DNA of 64,000 bases, taken from positions 655,462 through 719,461 of the forward strand of contig NVSG01000002.1 in the NCBI GenBank assembly GCA_002401155.1. Direction: 5' to 3'. Both the position numbers and the translations under genes were made by a program. Source of the DNA: Hyphomicrobiales bacterium (GTDB lineage Bacteria; Pseudomonadota; Alphaproteobacteria; Rhizobiales; Rhizobiaceae). Below the pieces are notes generated by a model. It did no database searches, was not told the DNA's origin, and was given only the letters and a program-made list of their open reading frames with translations. Below, piece after piece: positions 28,265 to 38,675 of the stretch (the stretch's first letter is position 1; each line of letters opens with the position of its first letter).

Positions 28265-28440
28265 CGCAGTTCAGCTTTGGCGCGATAACAAAACCATGAC
28301 CACTTTGAGCGCATTCGCGTGCTGCATTATTATCTGCAAAATTATTGACTAGCTTTTCGCTGGTCCGGTCGTTCTTTTCCAAATCAAAAACATGAACGTT
28401 CCGGGCTCCGGAATTGAGCTTTATGCATTTTGGGAAATGT
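28257..28440 (-). pseudogene. Possible C-terminal gene remnant
   Basis: Between lysE and cysS the minus strand holds about 58 protein-like codons ([20 protein letters not shown], then KLVNNFADNNAARECAQSGH) ending in a stop at 28257. Upstream in this frame only cysS antisense sequence exists, so no sensible start is found. It could be the tail of a decayed gene or chance. Few claims can be made. Confidence 0.25.
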
Positions 28441-28441
28441 G

Positions 28442-29899
28442 ATGACCGATAAAACAGAACTGAAATTATACAACACCCTGACCCGCACCAAAGAGGTGTT
28501 CGAGCCGATCGATGCGGATAATGTCCGCATGTATGTATGCGGCCCAACGGTCTATGATTTCGCCCATATCGGCAATGCGCGTCCGGTGATTGTGTTTGAT
28601 GTTCTCAACCGATTGCTGCGTCACATATATGGCGATAGCCACGTCACTTACGTCCGCAACATCACCGACGTGGATGATAAAATCAACGCGCGTGCTTTGC
28701 GCGATTTTCCAGACCTGCCGCTCAATGAAGCGATCCGCAATGTAACGGAAAAAACGGCCAATCAGTTCCACGAGGACATCAAATCTCTAGGCTGCATGGA
28801 GCCGGATTTCGAACCCCGCGCCACCGAACACATCAATGGCATGATTGCCATGATCCAAGTGCTGATCGAAAAGGGCCACGCCTATGTCGCTTCCGGCAAC
28901 AATGGGCTTGAAGTGCTGTTCGACGTAAAAACAATGCCAGCTTACGGCAAATTGTCAAACCGCAAATTGGATGAACAATTGGCTGGTGCCCGCGTAGCCG
29001 TTGAAAGCCACAAGCGTTCACCGGGAGATTTCGTCCTGTGGAAACAGTCCAACGACAACGAGCCGGGATGGGATGCGAGCTACACCGATGGCGGCGAAAC
29101 CCAATCCATCCGTGGTCGCCCGGGTTGGCACATTGAATGCTCTGTCATGAGCGAGCATCATCTGGGCAAAATTTTCGATATTCACGGCGGCGGGCTGGAC
29201 CTCATCTTCCCTCATCATGAAAACGAAATTGCCCAATCCTGCTGCGCTCACGGCACGGATAAAATGGCCAATCTCTGGATGCATAACGGCTATCTACAGG
29301 TCGAGGGCAAGAAGATGTCCAAGTCCGATGGTAATTTCATCACCATCTATGATCTGCTGCACACCGATAAATTCGGCGGTCGCAAATGGCCGGGAGAAGT
29401 GCTGCGGCTTGCCATGCTCAAAACCCATTATCGCGAGCCAATAGATTTCAGCGTGAAGCGGCTGGAAGAGGCCGAGGCGAATTTAAATAAATTATACAGA
29501 GTGTTGAAAGAAAGTGGTGTGAATCGCAACTTACCAAATGAAGCCGAGCGTCCGAATAACGAGCACATTAAATATTTATTAGACGATCTGAATACCTCTG
29601 AAGAATTTGGAGTGCTTTTTAATGCAATGTTTGGTGCCTCATCCGAGGAGTTAAAACAGTTGTTGGGTGTTGCCAATATATTGGGATTGCTGCAACAGAC
29701 CCCTGAGGAGTGGTTTCGAAGCGATGTTGACGTCGACGTCGATAGCGAAATCGCAAAACGCCTCGCTTTCTTCAAAGAGCAAAATTGGGCGGAAGCAGAC
29801 CGGATTAGAGATGAACTTCTAGCTCAGGGAATCCAGCTAATGGATTCAAAAGATAAAGAAACCGGCGAGCGCGTAACCACATGGGAAGCCAAGCGATGA
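28442..29899 (+). CDS. cysS: Cysteinyl-tRNA synthetase
   Basis: Class I synthetase charging tRNA-Cys. ATG at 28442 has GGGA about 6 nt upstream; a TTG at 28430 is less likely. The 485-residue protein shows [19 protein letters not shown] (zinc Cys and HIGH-like motif), WHIECSVMS with a zinc Cys, [18 protein letters not shown], and [10 protein letters not shown] as the KMSKS loop. Between about 29460 and 29720 codon use is AT-richer than the flanking gene. It overlaps cimA by 4 nt. Confidence 0.96.
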   Translation: MTDKTELKLYNTLTRTKEVFEPIDADNVRMYVCGPTVYDFAHIGNARPVIVFDVLNRLLRHIYGDSHVTYVRNITDVDDKINARALRDFPDLPLNEAIRNVTEKTANQFHEDIKSLGCMEPDFEPRATEHINGMIAMIQVLIEKGHAYVASGNNGLEVLFDVKTMPAYGKLSNRKLDEQLAGARVAVESHKRSPGDFVLWKQSNDNEPGWDASYTDGGETQSIRGRPGWHIECSVMSEHHLGKIFDIHGGGLDLIFPHHENEIAQSCCAHGTDKMANLWMHNGYLQVEGKKMSKSDGNFITIYDLLHTDKFGGRKWPGEVLRLAMLKTHYREPIDFSVKRLEEAEANLNKLYRVLKESGVNRNLPNEAERPNNEHIKYLLDDLNTSEEFGVLFNAMFGASSEELKQLLGVANILGLLQQTPEEWFRSDVDVDVDSEIAKRLAFFKEQNWAEADRIRDELLAQGIQLMDSKDKETGERVTTWEAKR

Positions 29900-31494
29900 G
29901 CAAGGAACGCATCACCCTTTTCGACACCACTTTGCGCGATGGTCAGCAAACCCCCGGCGTTGATTTCTCCGTTCAGGATAAAATCGTCATCGCCAAAATG
30001 CTGGATGATTTCGGTATTGATTACGTAGAGGGCGGTTACCCCGGAGCCAACCCAACCGACTCCGAATTCTTCAGTCAAAAGCGCACCGAGAAAGCCAGCT
30101 TCGTCGGTTTCGGCATGACCAAACGCCCCGGCGTTTCCGTCTCCAACGACCCCGGTATTGCCGGTCTGTTGCAATCAAAAACCGATGCGATTTGCTTCGT
30201 CGCCAAGGCATGGGATTACCATGTGCGCGTAGCGCTCAGAACGACCAATGAGGAAAACCTCGATTGCATCAAACAGTCGGTTGAGGCAGTGGTCGCAGAT
30301 GGTCGCGAGGCGTTGGTCGATTGCGAACATTTCTTCGACGGCTATAAAGCCAATCCGGAATACGCTCTTGAATGCGCCAAGACTGCATTCAAAGCAGGCG
30401 CAAGATGGATTGTGCTGTGCGATACCAATGGCGGCACACAGCCAAGCGAAATCAAGGCAGCGGTTAAGGCTGTCATGGAACATGTGCCGGGTAAAAATCT
30501 GGGCATTCATGCCCATGATGACACCGGGCAGGCGGTGGCAAATTCGCTCGCCGCAATTGACGCGGGCGTGCGCCAAATACAGGGAACCCTCAACGGCATC
30601 GGCGAACGCTGCGGCAATGCAAACCTGATCTCCATCATCCCGACCCTGATGCTAAAACCTGTTTATTCAGAACGGTTTGAGACAGGTATCTCCAGTGAGA
30701 AACTAGCCGAAATCACGGGTCTTTCCCATAAGTTCGATGAACTTCTCAACCGTGCATCCCATACCCAAGCCCCGTTTGTCGGGTCGTCAGCCTTTGCCAC
30801 CAAAGCGGGCATTCACGCCTCCGCAATTCTCAAAGACCCCGAAACCTATGAGCATATTCCACCAGAATTAGTCGGCAATTCGCGCCGCGTTATGGTGTCG
30901 GATCAGGGCGGAAAATCCAACTTCATCAACCAGCTTTCGAAGTTTGGCATCGAGGTTGATAAGAGTGATCCAAAGCTTGATACCCTCATCTCGATCGTCA
31001 AAGAACATGAGGCCATCGGCTTTGCCTATGAGGCCGCAGGCGCAAGTTTCGAATTGCTCGCCCGGCGCAAACTTGGCACCGTGCCACATTTCTTTGATGT
31101 GGAAAGTTTCAAAGTGCAGGTAGAGCGCCGCTTCAATGCCGTGGGTGACGTCATCACAGTTTCAGAAGCGGTGGTGAAGGTAAAAGTCGGCGATGAAACA
31201 TTCTTCTCCGTTGCCGAAGGGCAGGGGCCGGTGAACGCCCTCGACCGGGCATTGCGCAAGGATTTGGGGAAATTCCAGTCGCAGATCGAAGACCTCGAAC
31301 TGGTGGATTTCAAGGTGCGCATCCTTAATGGCGGCACCGAAGCGATCACTCGCGTTCTGGTGGATTCCACCGATGGCAGCGGCGAGCGCTGGACCACAGT
31401 TGGCGTATCCAACAACATCATCGATGCATCGTTTCAGGCGCTTCTTGATTCAATAAATTATAAACTCGTGAAGGCCCATCTTGAACAATCATAA
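29896..31494 (+). CDS. cimA: (R)-citramalate synthase
   Basis: Condenses acetyl-CoA and pyruvate to citramalate, a threonine-independent route to 2-oxobutyrate and isoleucine. The 532-residue enzyme has the HMGL-like barrel motifs [37 protein letters not shown] and [15 protein letters not shown], followed by a LeuA-type dimerisation/allosteric domain (from about 400). The TIGR00977-type subgroup has this length and is usually called citramalate synthase; 2-isopropylmalate synthase is less likely. The start overlaps cysS as ATGA. Confidence 0.86.
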   Translation: MSKERITLFDTTLRDGQQTPGVDFSVQDKIVIAKMLDDFGIDYVEGGYPGANPTDSEFFSQKRTEKASFVGFGMTKRPGVSVSNDPGIAGLLQSKTDAICFVAKAWDYHVRVALRTTNEENLDCIKQSVEAVVADGREALVDCEHFFDGYKANPEYALECAKTAFKAGARWIVLCDTNGGTQPSEIKAAVKAVMEHVPGKNLGIHAHDDTGQAVANSLAAIDAGVRQIQGTLNGIGERCGNANLISIIPTLMLKPVYSERFETGISSEKLAEITGLSHKFDELLNRASHTQAPFVGSSAFATKAGIHASAILKDPETYEHIPPELVGNSRRVMVSDQGGKSNFINQLSKFGIEVDKSDPKLDTLISIVKEHEAIGFAYEAAGASFELLARRKLGTVPHFFDVESFKVQVERRFNAVGDVITVSEAVVKVKVGDETFFSVAEGQGPVNALDRALRKDLGKFQSQIEDLELVDFKVRILNGGTEAITRVLVDSTDGSGERWTTVGVSNNIIDASFQALLDSINYKLVKAHLEQS

Positions 31495-32398
31495 CGCTGA
31501 GATTGCATCAATCAAACCAAACAACGATACAAAAAACGGCCTGATATTTGCATTATCGGCAAATGTCCTATGGGGTTTCCTGCCACTGTTGCTAAAGGCG
31601 ATTCACGATGTGAGCCCGATAGAGCTGATTGCAAATCGCGTGATCTGGTCGATCCCGATTGCATTCGTAATTCTATTCTTCCTCAAGCGCACCGGCGATA
31701 TTTTACCCACCTTCAAAGATCGCAAGAAAATGCTGCTGCTGACTGCCAGTGCGCTAATCATCACCCTCAATTGGGGCGTATATGTATGGGCGGTGGTCTC
31801 AGATCACATCGTTGACGCGGCTCTTGGGTATTTCATCAATCCGCTGGTGATTGTGGCTCTGGGGGGAATTTTTCTAGGCGAACGTTTCCAGCGTCTGCAA
31901 TTAGTCGCTCTCGGACTGGCCGCGGTGGCGGTGGTTTTACTCACGGTCATGAACGGTGTGTTCCCATGGATAAGTGCGGTCCTTGCCGTTTCTTTTGCCT
32001 TTTATGCATTGATCAGAAAGCAGGTAGATGTGGGACCGGCACAAGGCTTTTTCATTGAGATTTTATTGATCTCGGTTTTTGCCATTCCCTATCTGCTGTG
32101 GCTATCTTCAACGGGTGATGCGGTCTTTGGTTCAACTTCCCGCGATACGTGGTTGTTACTTGCCTGCGGCCCGGCAACGGCCTTGCCGCTCATTTTGTAT
32201 GCTAGCGGAGCCAAGCTTCTTCCATTGTCGACGGTCGGGATTTTGCAATATTTAACGCCGTCCATCCAGTTTCTGATCGGTGTATTTTACTTCATGGAAC
32301 CATTCAGCAAATGGCAGCTGATTGCATTTTTGATGATCTGGACCAGCCTTGCAATCTACACCTATTCAATGCTGCAACCCCGGCGCGCTACATCTTAG
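31481..32398 (+). CDS. rarD: EamA transporter RarD
   Basis: Drug/metabolite superfamily permease with about ten membrane helices, named for chloramphenicol-related RarD; the substrate is not known. The first segment FALSANVLWGFLPLLLKAI and the following IELIANRVIWSIP are the RarD signature. The 305-residue length is normal. The likely start is a TTG at 31481 inside the cimA end, since no ATG is available before the first helix. It overlaps the LOG gene tail on the other strand by 11 bp. Confidence 0.87.
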   Translation: MNNHNAEIASIKPNNDTKNGLIFALSANVLWGFLPLLLKAIHDVSPIELIANRVIWSIPIAFVILFFLKRTGDILPTFKDRKKMLLLTASALIITLNWGVYVWAVVSDHIVDAALGYFINPLVIVALGGIFLGERFQRLQLVALGLAAVAVVLLTVMNGVFPWISAVLAVSFAFYALIRKQVDVGPAQGFFIEILLISVFAIPYLLWLSSTGDAVFGSTSRDTWLLLACGPATALPLILYASGAKLLPLSTVGILQYLTPSIQFLIGVFYFMEPFSKWQLIAFLMIWTSLAIYTYSMLQPRRATS

Positions 32399-32987
32399 AG
32401 ATATTTTTCTCGGAAGCTTTTTCTGCGTGAGCGATGGCGTCCATAATCGTCGGCACCACCTGATCAGCACTATTGATCACATGCGGGCGAACTTTATCAA
32501 TCGAATGGATGAAGCCTGATTTATTCATGTGGTCAACCAGTTCAATCACCGGGTCCCAGAATCCGTCAATATTCAAAAATCCCATTGGCTTGGTATGGCG
32601 GCCCAATTGGGCCCATGTCATCACTTCGATGATCTCTTCCAGCGTACCAATACCGCCGGGAAGCGCCACAAATGCATCCGCACGTTCAAACATCATATGT
32701 TTACGCTGATGCATGTCTTCGGTGACAATAACTTCGCCCAAATCACTGGGAGCAGTGCCACCAGCTTCGAGATTTAGCAGGAATTGCGGGATGATGCCGA
32801 CGATCTCGCCATTGTTATCGGCAACTGCGCGCGCAACCTCGCCCATAATGCCACTAGTGCCGCCGCCATAGACCAAACGAATCGAATTTTCCGCCAAAGC
32901 TTTGCCCAAAATACGAGCTGCACCGACGAATTCAGGGTTTTTACCATTCTGAGAACCGCAATAAATGCAAATTGACTTGGATGACAT
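32388..32987 (-). CDS. LOG family nucleosidase-like protein
   Basis: Member of the LOG family (TIGR00730), related to cytokinin riboside 5'-monophosphate phosphoribohydrolases. The signature PGGIGTLEEI (PGGxGTxxE) is present, with the Rossmann-like YGGGTSGIMGEVARAV. The 199-residue length fits. Bacterial members often act on nucleoside monophosphates such as AMP; the exact substrate here is unknown. It lies beside the LysM gene, a familiar pairing in this order. Confidence 0.87.
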   Translation of the reverse strand: MSSKSICIYCGSQNGKNPEFVGAARILGKALAENSIRLVYGGGTSGIMGEVARAVADNNGEIVGIIPQFLLNLEAGGTAPSDLGEVIVTEDMHQRKHMMFERADAFVALPGGIGTLEEIIEVMTWAQLGRHTKPMGFLNIDGFWDPVIELVDHMNKSGFIHSIDKVRPHVINSADQVVPTIMDAIAHAEKASEKNISKM

Positions 32988-33149
32988 GGGTTTTCCCGTA
33001 TTTACTTTTGGTTTTGAGGCAAGTTTGTGCCAGATTTGTGTATGTTCGTGTTAATAAATACATTGGACTCAAATTTCGGCGCTGCGCAATGGTTCAGGAG
33101 GCGAACCTCGTCGAAATGAGTTGATAAATGCTGGATATTTGTGGCCAGC

Positions 33150-34670
33150 ATGAAAAATGGAAAATGGGCGATGTTGGCAAGTATTTTTAAACCGATAATA
33201 TTGTGGGGCATAGGCAGTGTGGTTGCTGCTGGTTTGGCTGGGTACGCTGTTGTTGAAAGCTACAATCAAACGAGATCAGAAGCAGAAATTGTTGTTGAGA
33301 AAGAAATGCCAAAGGTGGAAAAATCCGTCAAAGTGGCATCCCTTCCCAAAAAACAGGCTGAGACAAAAACCGCTGAGCAATCTGCCGTCGCATCAGCCCC
33401 TGAACATCCATTGCCAAAATTCGATATTTTACGGGTTGAAACAGATGGTTCCGCCGTGATTGCTGGAACTGCACCTGCTGGCAGCATGGTTGAAATTCTC
33501 GATGGAGATACAATCATCGCCACAGAAAAAGCCGGCTCGACCAATGAGTTCGTCGTGATACTTGATAAGCCGCTTGCACCTGGTGGGCATGATCTGGTCA
33601 TTCGGGCAACGCTTGATGGCGGCAAAAAATTGATTTCTTCCCAATCCGGCATCGTCAATATCCCAGATGGAAAAAGCGAACTTCTGGCGATGCTCACCGA
33701 GCCCGGTAAAGCCAGTAAACTTTTACAGCTACCTCAGCTTAAACAAGAGGCGCCAAAAGAAGCACCTGTTGAAGCGTCAAAGGTAGAGGGTCAACCTGTC
33801 GTTGAGATGGCAGAAAAACCTGAACCAACTCCGGCAACGTCTATACTGGTTGAAGCAAAAACAGAAGAAACCAAAATTGCTTCTCTGGAACAACAACCAA
33901 AACAGGCCGAAAAGGCTGAGGGCTCCAAACAGATTGCCAAGGTTGAAGAACTTGCCAAACCACTGGTGCCCGTTCTCATTCAGGCTGCCGAGGTTGAAGG
34001 GAAGAAAATATTCATCGCCGGCACAGGCCTCCCGGGTACCAACGTTCACATTTACATCGATGGAAAATTTCTGGGCAAGACAAAAGTCGGTGCCGAAGGT
34101 TCTTATGTCTTTGAAGGTATCGGCGGACTGGATGCCGGACGTCATGCGGTGCGCGCCGACATGGTGGGTGAAAATTCTACTGATGTGATGGCCCGTGCAG
34201 TGGTCTCTTTATTGCATGAACCTGTTGCTTCGGTAAAAATTGCGAAAGCTGCACCCAAAGAAACCATGGTTGAAAAAGCCGCAGAAACAGCATCAAAAAC
34301 AGTTAACCCTGTCCCAAAATCTGAAATGAATTCCGCAATGAAAAAAGAGGTGGCTATGGCCGCCAAACCTGAGGACGCAAAAATAGGTGCGGCTACAGTG
34401 AAATCCACAAAGGAGCCAATGAAAATGGCTGCTGTTGAGGAAAAAGTTGAAACCGCCTCAGATACCACAGGCAGTGTTGCCGAGATCACCACTGGTTCAT
34501 CGGTCATCATTCGAAAAGGGGATAGCCTGTGGCGCGTATCCCAACGTAGATATGGTCAAGGCGTTCGCTACACCACAATTTTTGAAGCCAACCGTGATCA
34601 AATTCGCGATCCGAACTTGATCTATCCCGGCCAGATTTTTGAAATTCCGGCGTTCAAGGAAAAAAGCTAA
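33150..34670 (+). CDS. LysM and Ig-like domain envelope protein
   Basis: Predicted periplasmic or membrane-anchored peptidoglycan-binding protein. An N-terminal hydrophobic anchor (ILWGIGSVVAAGLAGYAVV) is followed by a long Lys/Glu/Ala/Pro-rich low-complexity spacer, a bacterial Ig-like fold near 270-340 (VEGKKIFIAGTGLPGTNVHI) and a C-terminal LysM (IRKGDSLWRVSQRRYG, DPNLIYPGQIFEIP). GTG at 33141, ATG at 33150 and ATG at 33171 are possible starts; 33150 resembles family starts. It lies between the LOG gene and arsR. Confidence 0.85.
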   Translation: MKNGKWAMLASIFKPIILWGIGSVVAAGLAGYAVVESYNQTRSEAEIVVEKEMPKVEKSVKVASLPKKQAETKTAEQSAVASAPEHPLPKFDILRVETDGSAVIAGTAPAGSMVEILDGDTIIATEKAGSTNEFVVILDKPLAPGGHDLVIRATLDGGKKLISSQSGIVNIPDGKSELLAMLTEPGKASKLLQLPQLKQEAPKEAPVEASKVEGQPVVEMAEKPEPTPATSILVEAKTEETKIASLEQQPKQAEKAEGSKQIAKVEELAKPLVPVLIQAAEVEGKKIFIAGTGLPGTNVHIYIDGKFLGKTKVGAEGSYVFEGIGGLDAGRHAVRADMVGENSTDVMARAVVSLLHEPVASVKIAKAAPKETMVEKAAETASKTVNPVPKSEMNSAMKKEVAMAAKPEDAKIGAATVKSTKEPMKMAAVEEKVETASDTTGSVAEITTGSSVIIRKGDSLWRVSQRRYGQGVRYTTIFEANRDQIRDPNLIYPGQIFEIPAFKEKS

Positions 34671-34693
34671 ACCACTTAATAGCATCTGAGAGT

Positions 34694-34722
34694 TTGACTT
34701 CATCGGTATTTACCGATAAAGA
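34694..34722 (+). promoter_or_regulatory. arsR promoter with perfect palindrome
   Basis: ATCGGTA-TT-TACCGAT (34702-34717) is a perfect 16-bp palindrome. It sits directly downstream of TTGACT (34694-34699), a good -35, and overlaps the expected -10 position, where the match is weak. Its position is classical for an autoregulating ArsR operator. The following ATG at 34729 leaves little room for a leader. Confidence 0.6.
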
Positions 34723-34728
34723 AATCTC

Positions 34729-35082
34729 ATGACTAAATCCCCCATCGCTACAAAGATTTCACCCACCAATCTGGATGAGGACAAAACCCTTGCCAATCGA
34801 CTAAAGGCTTTGGGGCATCCTGTGCGTCTTGAAATAATTTCCCGGCTGACCACATTGTGTGAACCATGTTGCGGCGATGTTTGCGATTGCCTGCCGCTGG
34901 CGCAATCCACCGTTTCGCAACATTTGGAGATACTTAGAAAAGCCGGTCTGATCATTTCAAGGCAGTCGGGAAACCGTTCCTGCTTTTCCATTGATCAAAG
35001 CGCTTTCGAAAGCGTTTCCAGCGCGTTAAACGCCCTAGGCGCCCCGAGAGAATTGGGACAAAGCCCAACTTTAGACAATTAA
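34729..35082 (+). CDS. ArsR-family transcriptional regulator
   Basis: Small winged-helix repressor. The 117-residue protein has LKALGHPVRLEIISRL, the metal-site-like CCGDVCDCLPLAQ segment, and the recognition helix STVSQHLEILRKAGLI. CGDVCDC resembles the ELCVCDL alpha-3 metal-binding motif, so metal or thiol sensing is possible. The wing is SRQSGNRSCFSID. The gene is followed after 11 nt by atm1 and probably forms an operon, so ArsR may control the transporter. Confidence 0.87.
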   Translation: MTKSPIATKISPTNLDEDKTLANRLKALGHPVRLEIISRLTTLCEPCCGDVCDCLPLAQSTVSQHLEILRKAGLIISRQSGNRSCFSIDQSAFESVSSALNALGAPRELGQSPTLDN

Positions 35083-35093
35083 AGGAAGCCTCA

Positions 35094-36989
35094 ATGGCTG
35101 ACGCTAATAAAAAACCGACCTCGGCAAAGCCGGGCAATGCACCGCCTTTGGTGAGTGCCAAGAGCGGCGATATGGCAACAACCATGCGCAATTTGTGGCC
35201 CTATATGTGGCCATCGGACCGACCGGATTTAAAGCGTAATGTGATGTGGGCCATGGGGTTCATGTTGGTTGGTAAACTGGTGACAGTGGCCATTCCCTAT
35301 CTCTATAAAATGGCCACCGATTCGCTCACTGGCGAGTTGAGTGATTATAATTTTCTACCGCCAATTATGCTTGCCCCGTTCATGCTGGTCATTGCTTATA
35401 ATGTCGGCCGAATAGTAATGGTGGCTTTCAACCAGATACGCGACGCGTTGTTTGCTGGTGTTGGACAAAATGCCGTGCGCCAGCTATCGGCAATCACCTT
35501 CCGTCATATGCATAATCTCAGCCTTCGATATCATTTGCAGCGACGCACCGGTGGTCTTTCCCGTGTGATTGAAAGAGGAACCAAGGGCATAGATTCGATT
35601 GTCCGCTTCACTATTCTAAACGGCATCCCGACCGTTATCGAGTTCGCTTTGATGGCCGGATTTATCTGGTATTTGTTTGATATCTGGTATGTGATTGTCA
35701 TCGCTATAATGGTCTGGCTTTATACTTGGTACTCTATCAAGGCAACCAATAAGCGTATCGAAATTCGCCGCGATATGAACACCAATGATACCGAGGCAAA
35801 CGCCAAGGCCATTGATAGTTTGTTGAATTTTGAAACCGTCAAATATTTCGGCAACGAAGATTTGGAAGCCCGTCGATATGACGAATCCATGGCACGTTTC
35901 GAAAACGCAGCCATCAAAGTGTGGACTTCTCTTTCATGGCTTAACTTCGGCCAAACAGCCATCATCATGACTGGCATGGGCACTTGCATGGTAATGTCGG
36001 CGCTGGCTGTTCAGCGCGGCGATCAGACATTAGGCGACTTTGTTATGATCAATGCCTTGCTGATGCAATTATCAATTCCTCTCAATTTCATCGGGTTCAT
36101 CTACCGCGAAATCCGGCAGGGATTTACCGATTTGGAAGAGATGTTCCTTCTTCTGGGAGTTGATCGGGAAATTGAGGATGCCGAAGGCGCTAAAGATTTA
36201 AATATCGCCGAAGGCGCGATCAAATTCGATAATGTTTCATTCCATTATGATCCCGATCGGAAAATTTTGAAGAACATCAGTTTTGAGGTTCCAGCAGGAA
36301 AAACCGTCGCTATTGTTGGCCCGTCAGGGGCTGGAAAATCGACCATTTCGAGATTGCTATTTCGTTTCTATGATATTTCCGGTGGCTCAATCACCGTTGA
36401 TGGCTCCGATATCAGAGACGTCAAACAAAAATCCTTGCGCAAACAGGTCGGCATGGTTCCTCAGGATACGGTGTTGTTTAACGAGAGCATTCTTTATAAC
36501 ATTCGTTATGGTCGCCCCGATGCGAGCGATGAAGAAGTTGAACAGGCGGCAGAAATGGCGCAAATCGGTGAGTTCATCAAAAGCCTGCCCGATGGTTATC
36601 ACACCCAGGTGGGCGAGCGGGGCCTCAAACTTTCCGGCGGCGAAAAACAACGTGTCGCGATTGCCAGAACCTTGTTGAAAGCGCCACCTATACTCATTCT
36701 TGACGAAGCAACATCGGCGCTTGATACGCAGACCGAACGCGAAATTCAATCAGCCCTTGATGTGGTCTCCGAAAACAGAACCACCATTGTGATTGCCCAC
36801 CGCCTTTCTACAGTTGTGGGGGCCGATGAAATCATCGTTCTTCGCAAGGGCGAGATTGTTGAACGCGGAACCCACGACAAATTGCTGGATAAAAAAGGCC
36901 TCTACGCCGATATGTGGAACCGCCAGCGCAAGGCAACCGAAGCCGAAGACAAGGCCCGCGCTGCTCGCGAATTGGCCGAGCATTCTTAA
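35094..36989 (+). CDS. atm1: Atm1-type ABC transporter
   Basis: Half-size ABC exporter of the Atm1/ABCB7/HMT1 group; relatives export glutathione-linked or sulfur-containing compounds that affect iron-sulfur and heavy-metal homeostasis. The 631-residue protein has about six membrane helices (50-310) and a nucleotide-binding domain with Walker A GPSGAGKST, Q-loop GMVPQDTVLFN, signature LSGGEKQRVAIA and Walker B ILILDEATSALD with an H-loop IVIAHRLST. The N-terminal about 30 residues are polar. It is probably cotranscribed with arsR. Confidence 0.9.
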   Translation: MADANKKPTSAKPGNAPPLVSAKSGDMATTMRNLWPYMWPSDRPDLKRNVMWAMGFMLVGKLVTVAIPYLYKMATDSLTGELSDYNFLPPIMLAPFMLVIAYNVGRIVMVAFNQIRDALFAGVGQNAVRQLSAITFRHMHNLSLRYHLQRRTGGLSRVIERGTKGIDSIVRFTILNGIPTVIEFALMAGFIWYLFDIWYVIVIAIMVWLYTWYSIKATNKRIEIRRDMNTNDTEANAKAIDSLLNFETVKYFGNEDLEARRYDESMARFENAAIKVWTSLSWLNFGQTAIIMTGMGTCMVMSALAVQRGDQTLGDFVMINALLMQLSIPLNFIGFIYREIRQGFTDLEEMFLLLGVDREIEDAEGAKDLNIAEGAIKFDNVSFHYDPDRKILKNISFEVPAGKTVAIVGPSGAGKSTISRLLFRFYDISGGSITVDGSDIRDVKQKSLRKQVGMVPQDTVLFNESILYNIRYGRPDASDEEVEQAAEMAQIGEFIKSLPDGYHTQVGERGLKLSGGEKQRVAIARTLLKAPPILILDEATSALDTQTEREIQSALDVVSENRTTIVIAHRLSTVVGADEIIVLRKGEIVERGTHDKLLDKKGLYADMWNRQRKATEAEDKARAARELAEHS

Positions 36990-37092
36990 ATCCCAGAAAA
37001 ACGTCGCCAAAACTCCCCCAAAAGGATGCCATGACATTTCGTGGTAAACTTGCTATTGGGTAATTCTTGATTTTGCTAAAAAGAGTAAGAAT

Positions 37093-37791
37093 ATGAGCCT
37101 GAGCACCACCATTAAAAATGCCATTCCGCCCATCCACCCGGAGGGCTATCGCTTTATCGCGATCTTTGGCGTTATCAGCTTCGTCCTTGGCTGGATCTGG
37201 GGACCGTTATTTTATGCGGGGCTGGCTCTTACCTTGTGGTGTGCTCTGTTTTTCCGTGATCCGGTGAGGGTGACCCCCGTCAGCGATGATTTGGTGATAA
37301 GCCCTGCTGACGGCAAAGTGTCATTCGTTGGCAAACTTGTCCCACCCAAAGAGCTGGGCCTTGGCAGCGACGAGATGCTGCGCATTTCCGTTTTTATGAA
37401 CGTCTTTAACTGCCACGTAAATCGCTCACCCGTGCGGGGCAAAATCGAGCGGATTATCTATACTGCAGGCAGCTTCCTGAATGCCGAACTGGACAAGGCC
37501 TCCGAGGAAAACGAACGCAATGCTTTGGTGTTATCCACAGAACATGGCGATATGGCCGTAGTGCAGATCGCAGGGCTGGTTGCCCGGCGCATTGTCTGCT
37601 GGGCGCAAGAGGGTACAGAAATCGGCGCAGGAGAGCGTTTTGGTCTGATTCGCTTCGGTTCACGCCTCGATGTGTATTTGCCCGCCTCGGTCAATCCTAA
37701 TGTCTCTTTGGGCCAGATCGCGGTTGCGGGCGAAACGGTGTTGGCAAATTTCAATGATCAGGCAATCGTGCCACTGGTACGGGTAGCTTAA
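37093..37791 (+). CDS. psd: Phosphatidylserine decarboxylase
   Basis: Pyruvoyl enzyme that makes phosphatidylethanolamine. The short 232-residue form matches the PSD-A type found in alphaproteobacteria. Two N-terminal membrane segments ([32 protein letters not shown]) precede DPVRVTP and [24 protein letters not shown] is the family block. The self-cleavage Gly-Ser is in [11 protein letters not shown], where Ser becomes the pyruvoyl group. The stop overlaps the pssA start (TAATG). Confidence 0.93.
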   Translation: MSLSTTIKNAIPPIHPEGYRFIAIFGVISFVLGWIWGPLFYAGLALTLWCALFFRDPVRVTPVSDDLVISPADGKVSFVGKLVPPKELGLGSDEMLRISVFMNVFNCHVNRSPVRGKIERIIYTAGSFLNAELDKASEENERNALVLSTEHGDMAVVQIAGLVARRIVCWAQEGTEIGAGERFGLIRFGSRLDVYLPASVNPNVSLGQIAVAGETVLANFNDQAIVPLVRVA

Positions 37792-38630
37792 TGGAGCCTC
37801 CATTCCCTCCCTTTGACCCGGATGGTTCCGCCAGCAAATCTGATGATGAAAAGGGTGCTGTGCAGGCAACGCGTTTGCGCGATATTCCGCTACGCAAAAT
37901 TTTCCCCAACCTGCTTACTCTGTTTGCAATCTGTTCCGGCCTTACCTCGATCAGGTTCGCGATTGAAGGGCGCATGGAATTTGCTATTGCAGCGATTATT
38001 CTGGCAGCGTTTCTGGATGGCATTGATGGGCGGGTAGCCCGGTTCTTAAAATCCACCAGCCGCTTCGGCGCAGAGATGGATAGTCTCGCAGATTTTGTAA
38101 ATTTCGGCGTTGCACCAGCAATGATATTGTATTTTACCCAGCTTAGCGAAATCCATTCCATCGGATGGATTGCAGCACTGCTTTATGCCATTTGCGCCTG
38201 TCTGCGGCTTGCCCGTTTCAACGTCATGCTTGATACGCCGAACGCGCCCAAGTGGCAGAATAAATATTTCACCGGTGTACCGGCACCAGCCGCCGCAATG
38301 ATCGTGCTGATCCCGATTTATGCAGCTTTGTTGGGAATGGAATTAACCCAGATCACCGCATGGATTGTTGCAGCCTATACGGTTGGCATTGGCCTGCTGA
38401 TGGTTTCTAACTTACCAACATTTTCCGGTAAGGATTTCACCAAAAGCATTCGCCGCGATCTAGTGCTGCCATTGATGATTTTAGCCGTGGCACTGGCTGG
38501 TATGTTGTTCACCTATCCATGGTGGACATTATTGGCCATATCCATTGGCTATCTGGCGCTCATTCCGTTCTCACTTGCCAGTTGGCAAAAAGACAACGCT
38601 GGCGAAACATCAGCCAAAGCCCAAAAGTAA
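37791..38630 (+). CDS. pssA: CDP-diacylglycerol-serine O-phosphatidyltransferase
   Basis: Membrane enzyme that makes phosphatidylserine from CDP-diacylglycerol and serine. The CDP-alcohol phosphotransferase motif is clear: DGIDGRVAR, then GAEMDSLADFVNFG, fitting DGx2ARx8Gx3Dx3D. Several hydrophobic helices follow over 279 residues. The N-terminal about 40 residues are polar. It follows psd with a 1-nt overlap; the pair forms the phosphatidylethanolamine pathway. Confidence 0.94.
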   Translation: MEPPFPPFDPDGSASKSDDEKGAVQATRLRDIPLRKIFPNLLTLFAICSGLTSIRFAIEGRMEFAIAAIILAAFLDGIDGRVARFLKSTSRFGAEMDSLADFVNFGVAPAMILYFTQLSEIHSIGWIAALLYAICACLRLARFNVMLDTPNAPKWQNKYFTGVPAPAAAMIVLIPIYAALLGMELTQITAWIVAAYTVGIGLLMVSNLPTFSGKDFTKSIRRDLVLPLMILAVALAGMLFTYPWWTLLAISIGYLALIPFSLASWQKDNAGETSAKAQK

Positions 38631-38651
38631 CCAGCTCGCATTGTTCAGCAG

Positions 38652-38675
38652 GACGCAGCCTTATTCGGCTGCGTC
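38652..38675. terminator. Bidirectional hairpin, pssA/RND
   Basis: GACGCAGCC-TTATTC-GGCTGCGTC is a perfect 9-bp stem between convergent pssA and the RND gene, overlapping the last RND codons and stop. There is no T-run, so it may be weak, rho-linked or simply protective. It is a reasonable shared end point for both transcripts. Confidence 0.45.

Noticed and set aside
29460-29720. Possible foreign insert in cysS (AT-richer codons)
   Set aside because: The frame continues unbroken and the region corresponds to the variable helical domain of CysRS, so local codon bias is a simpler explanation.
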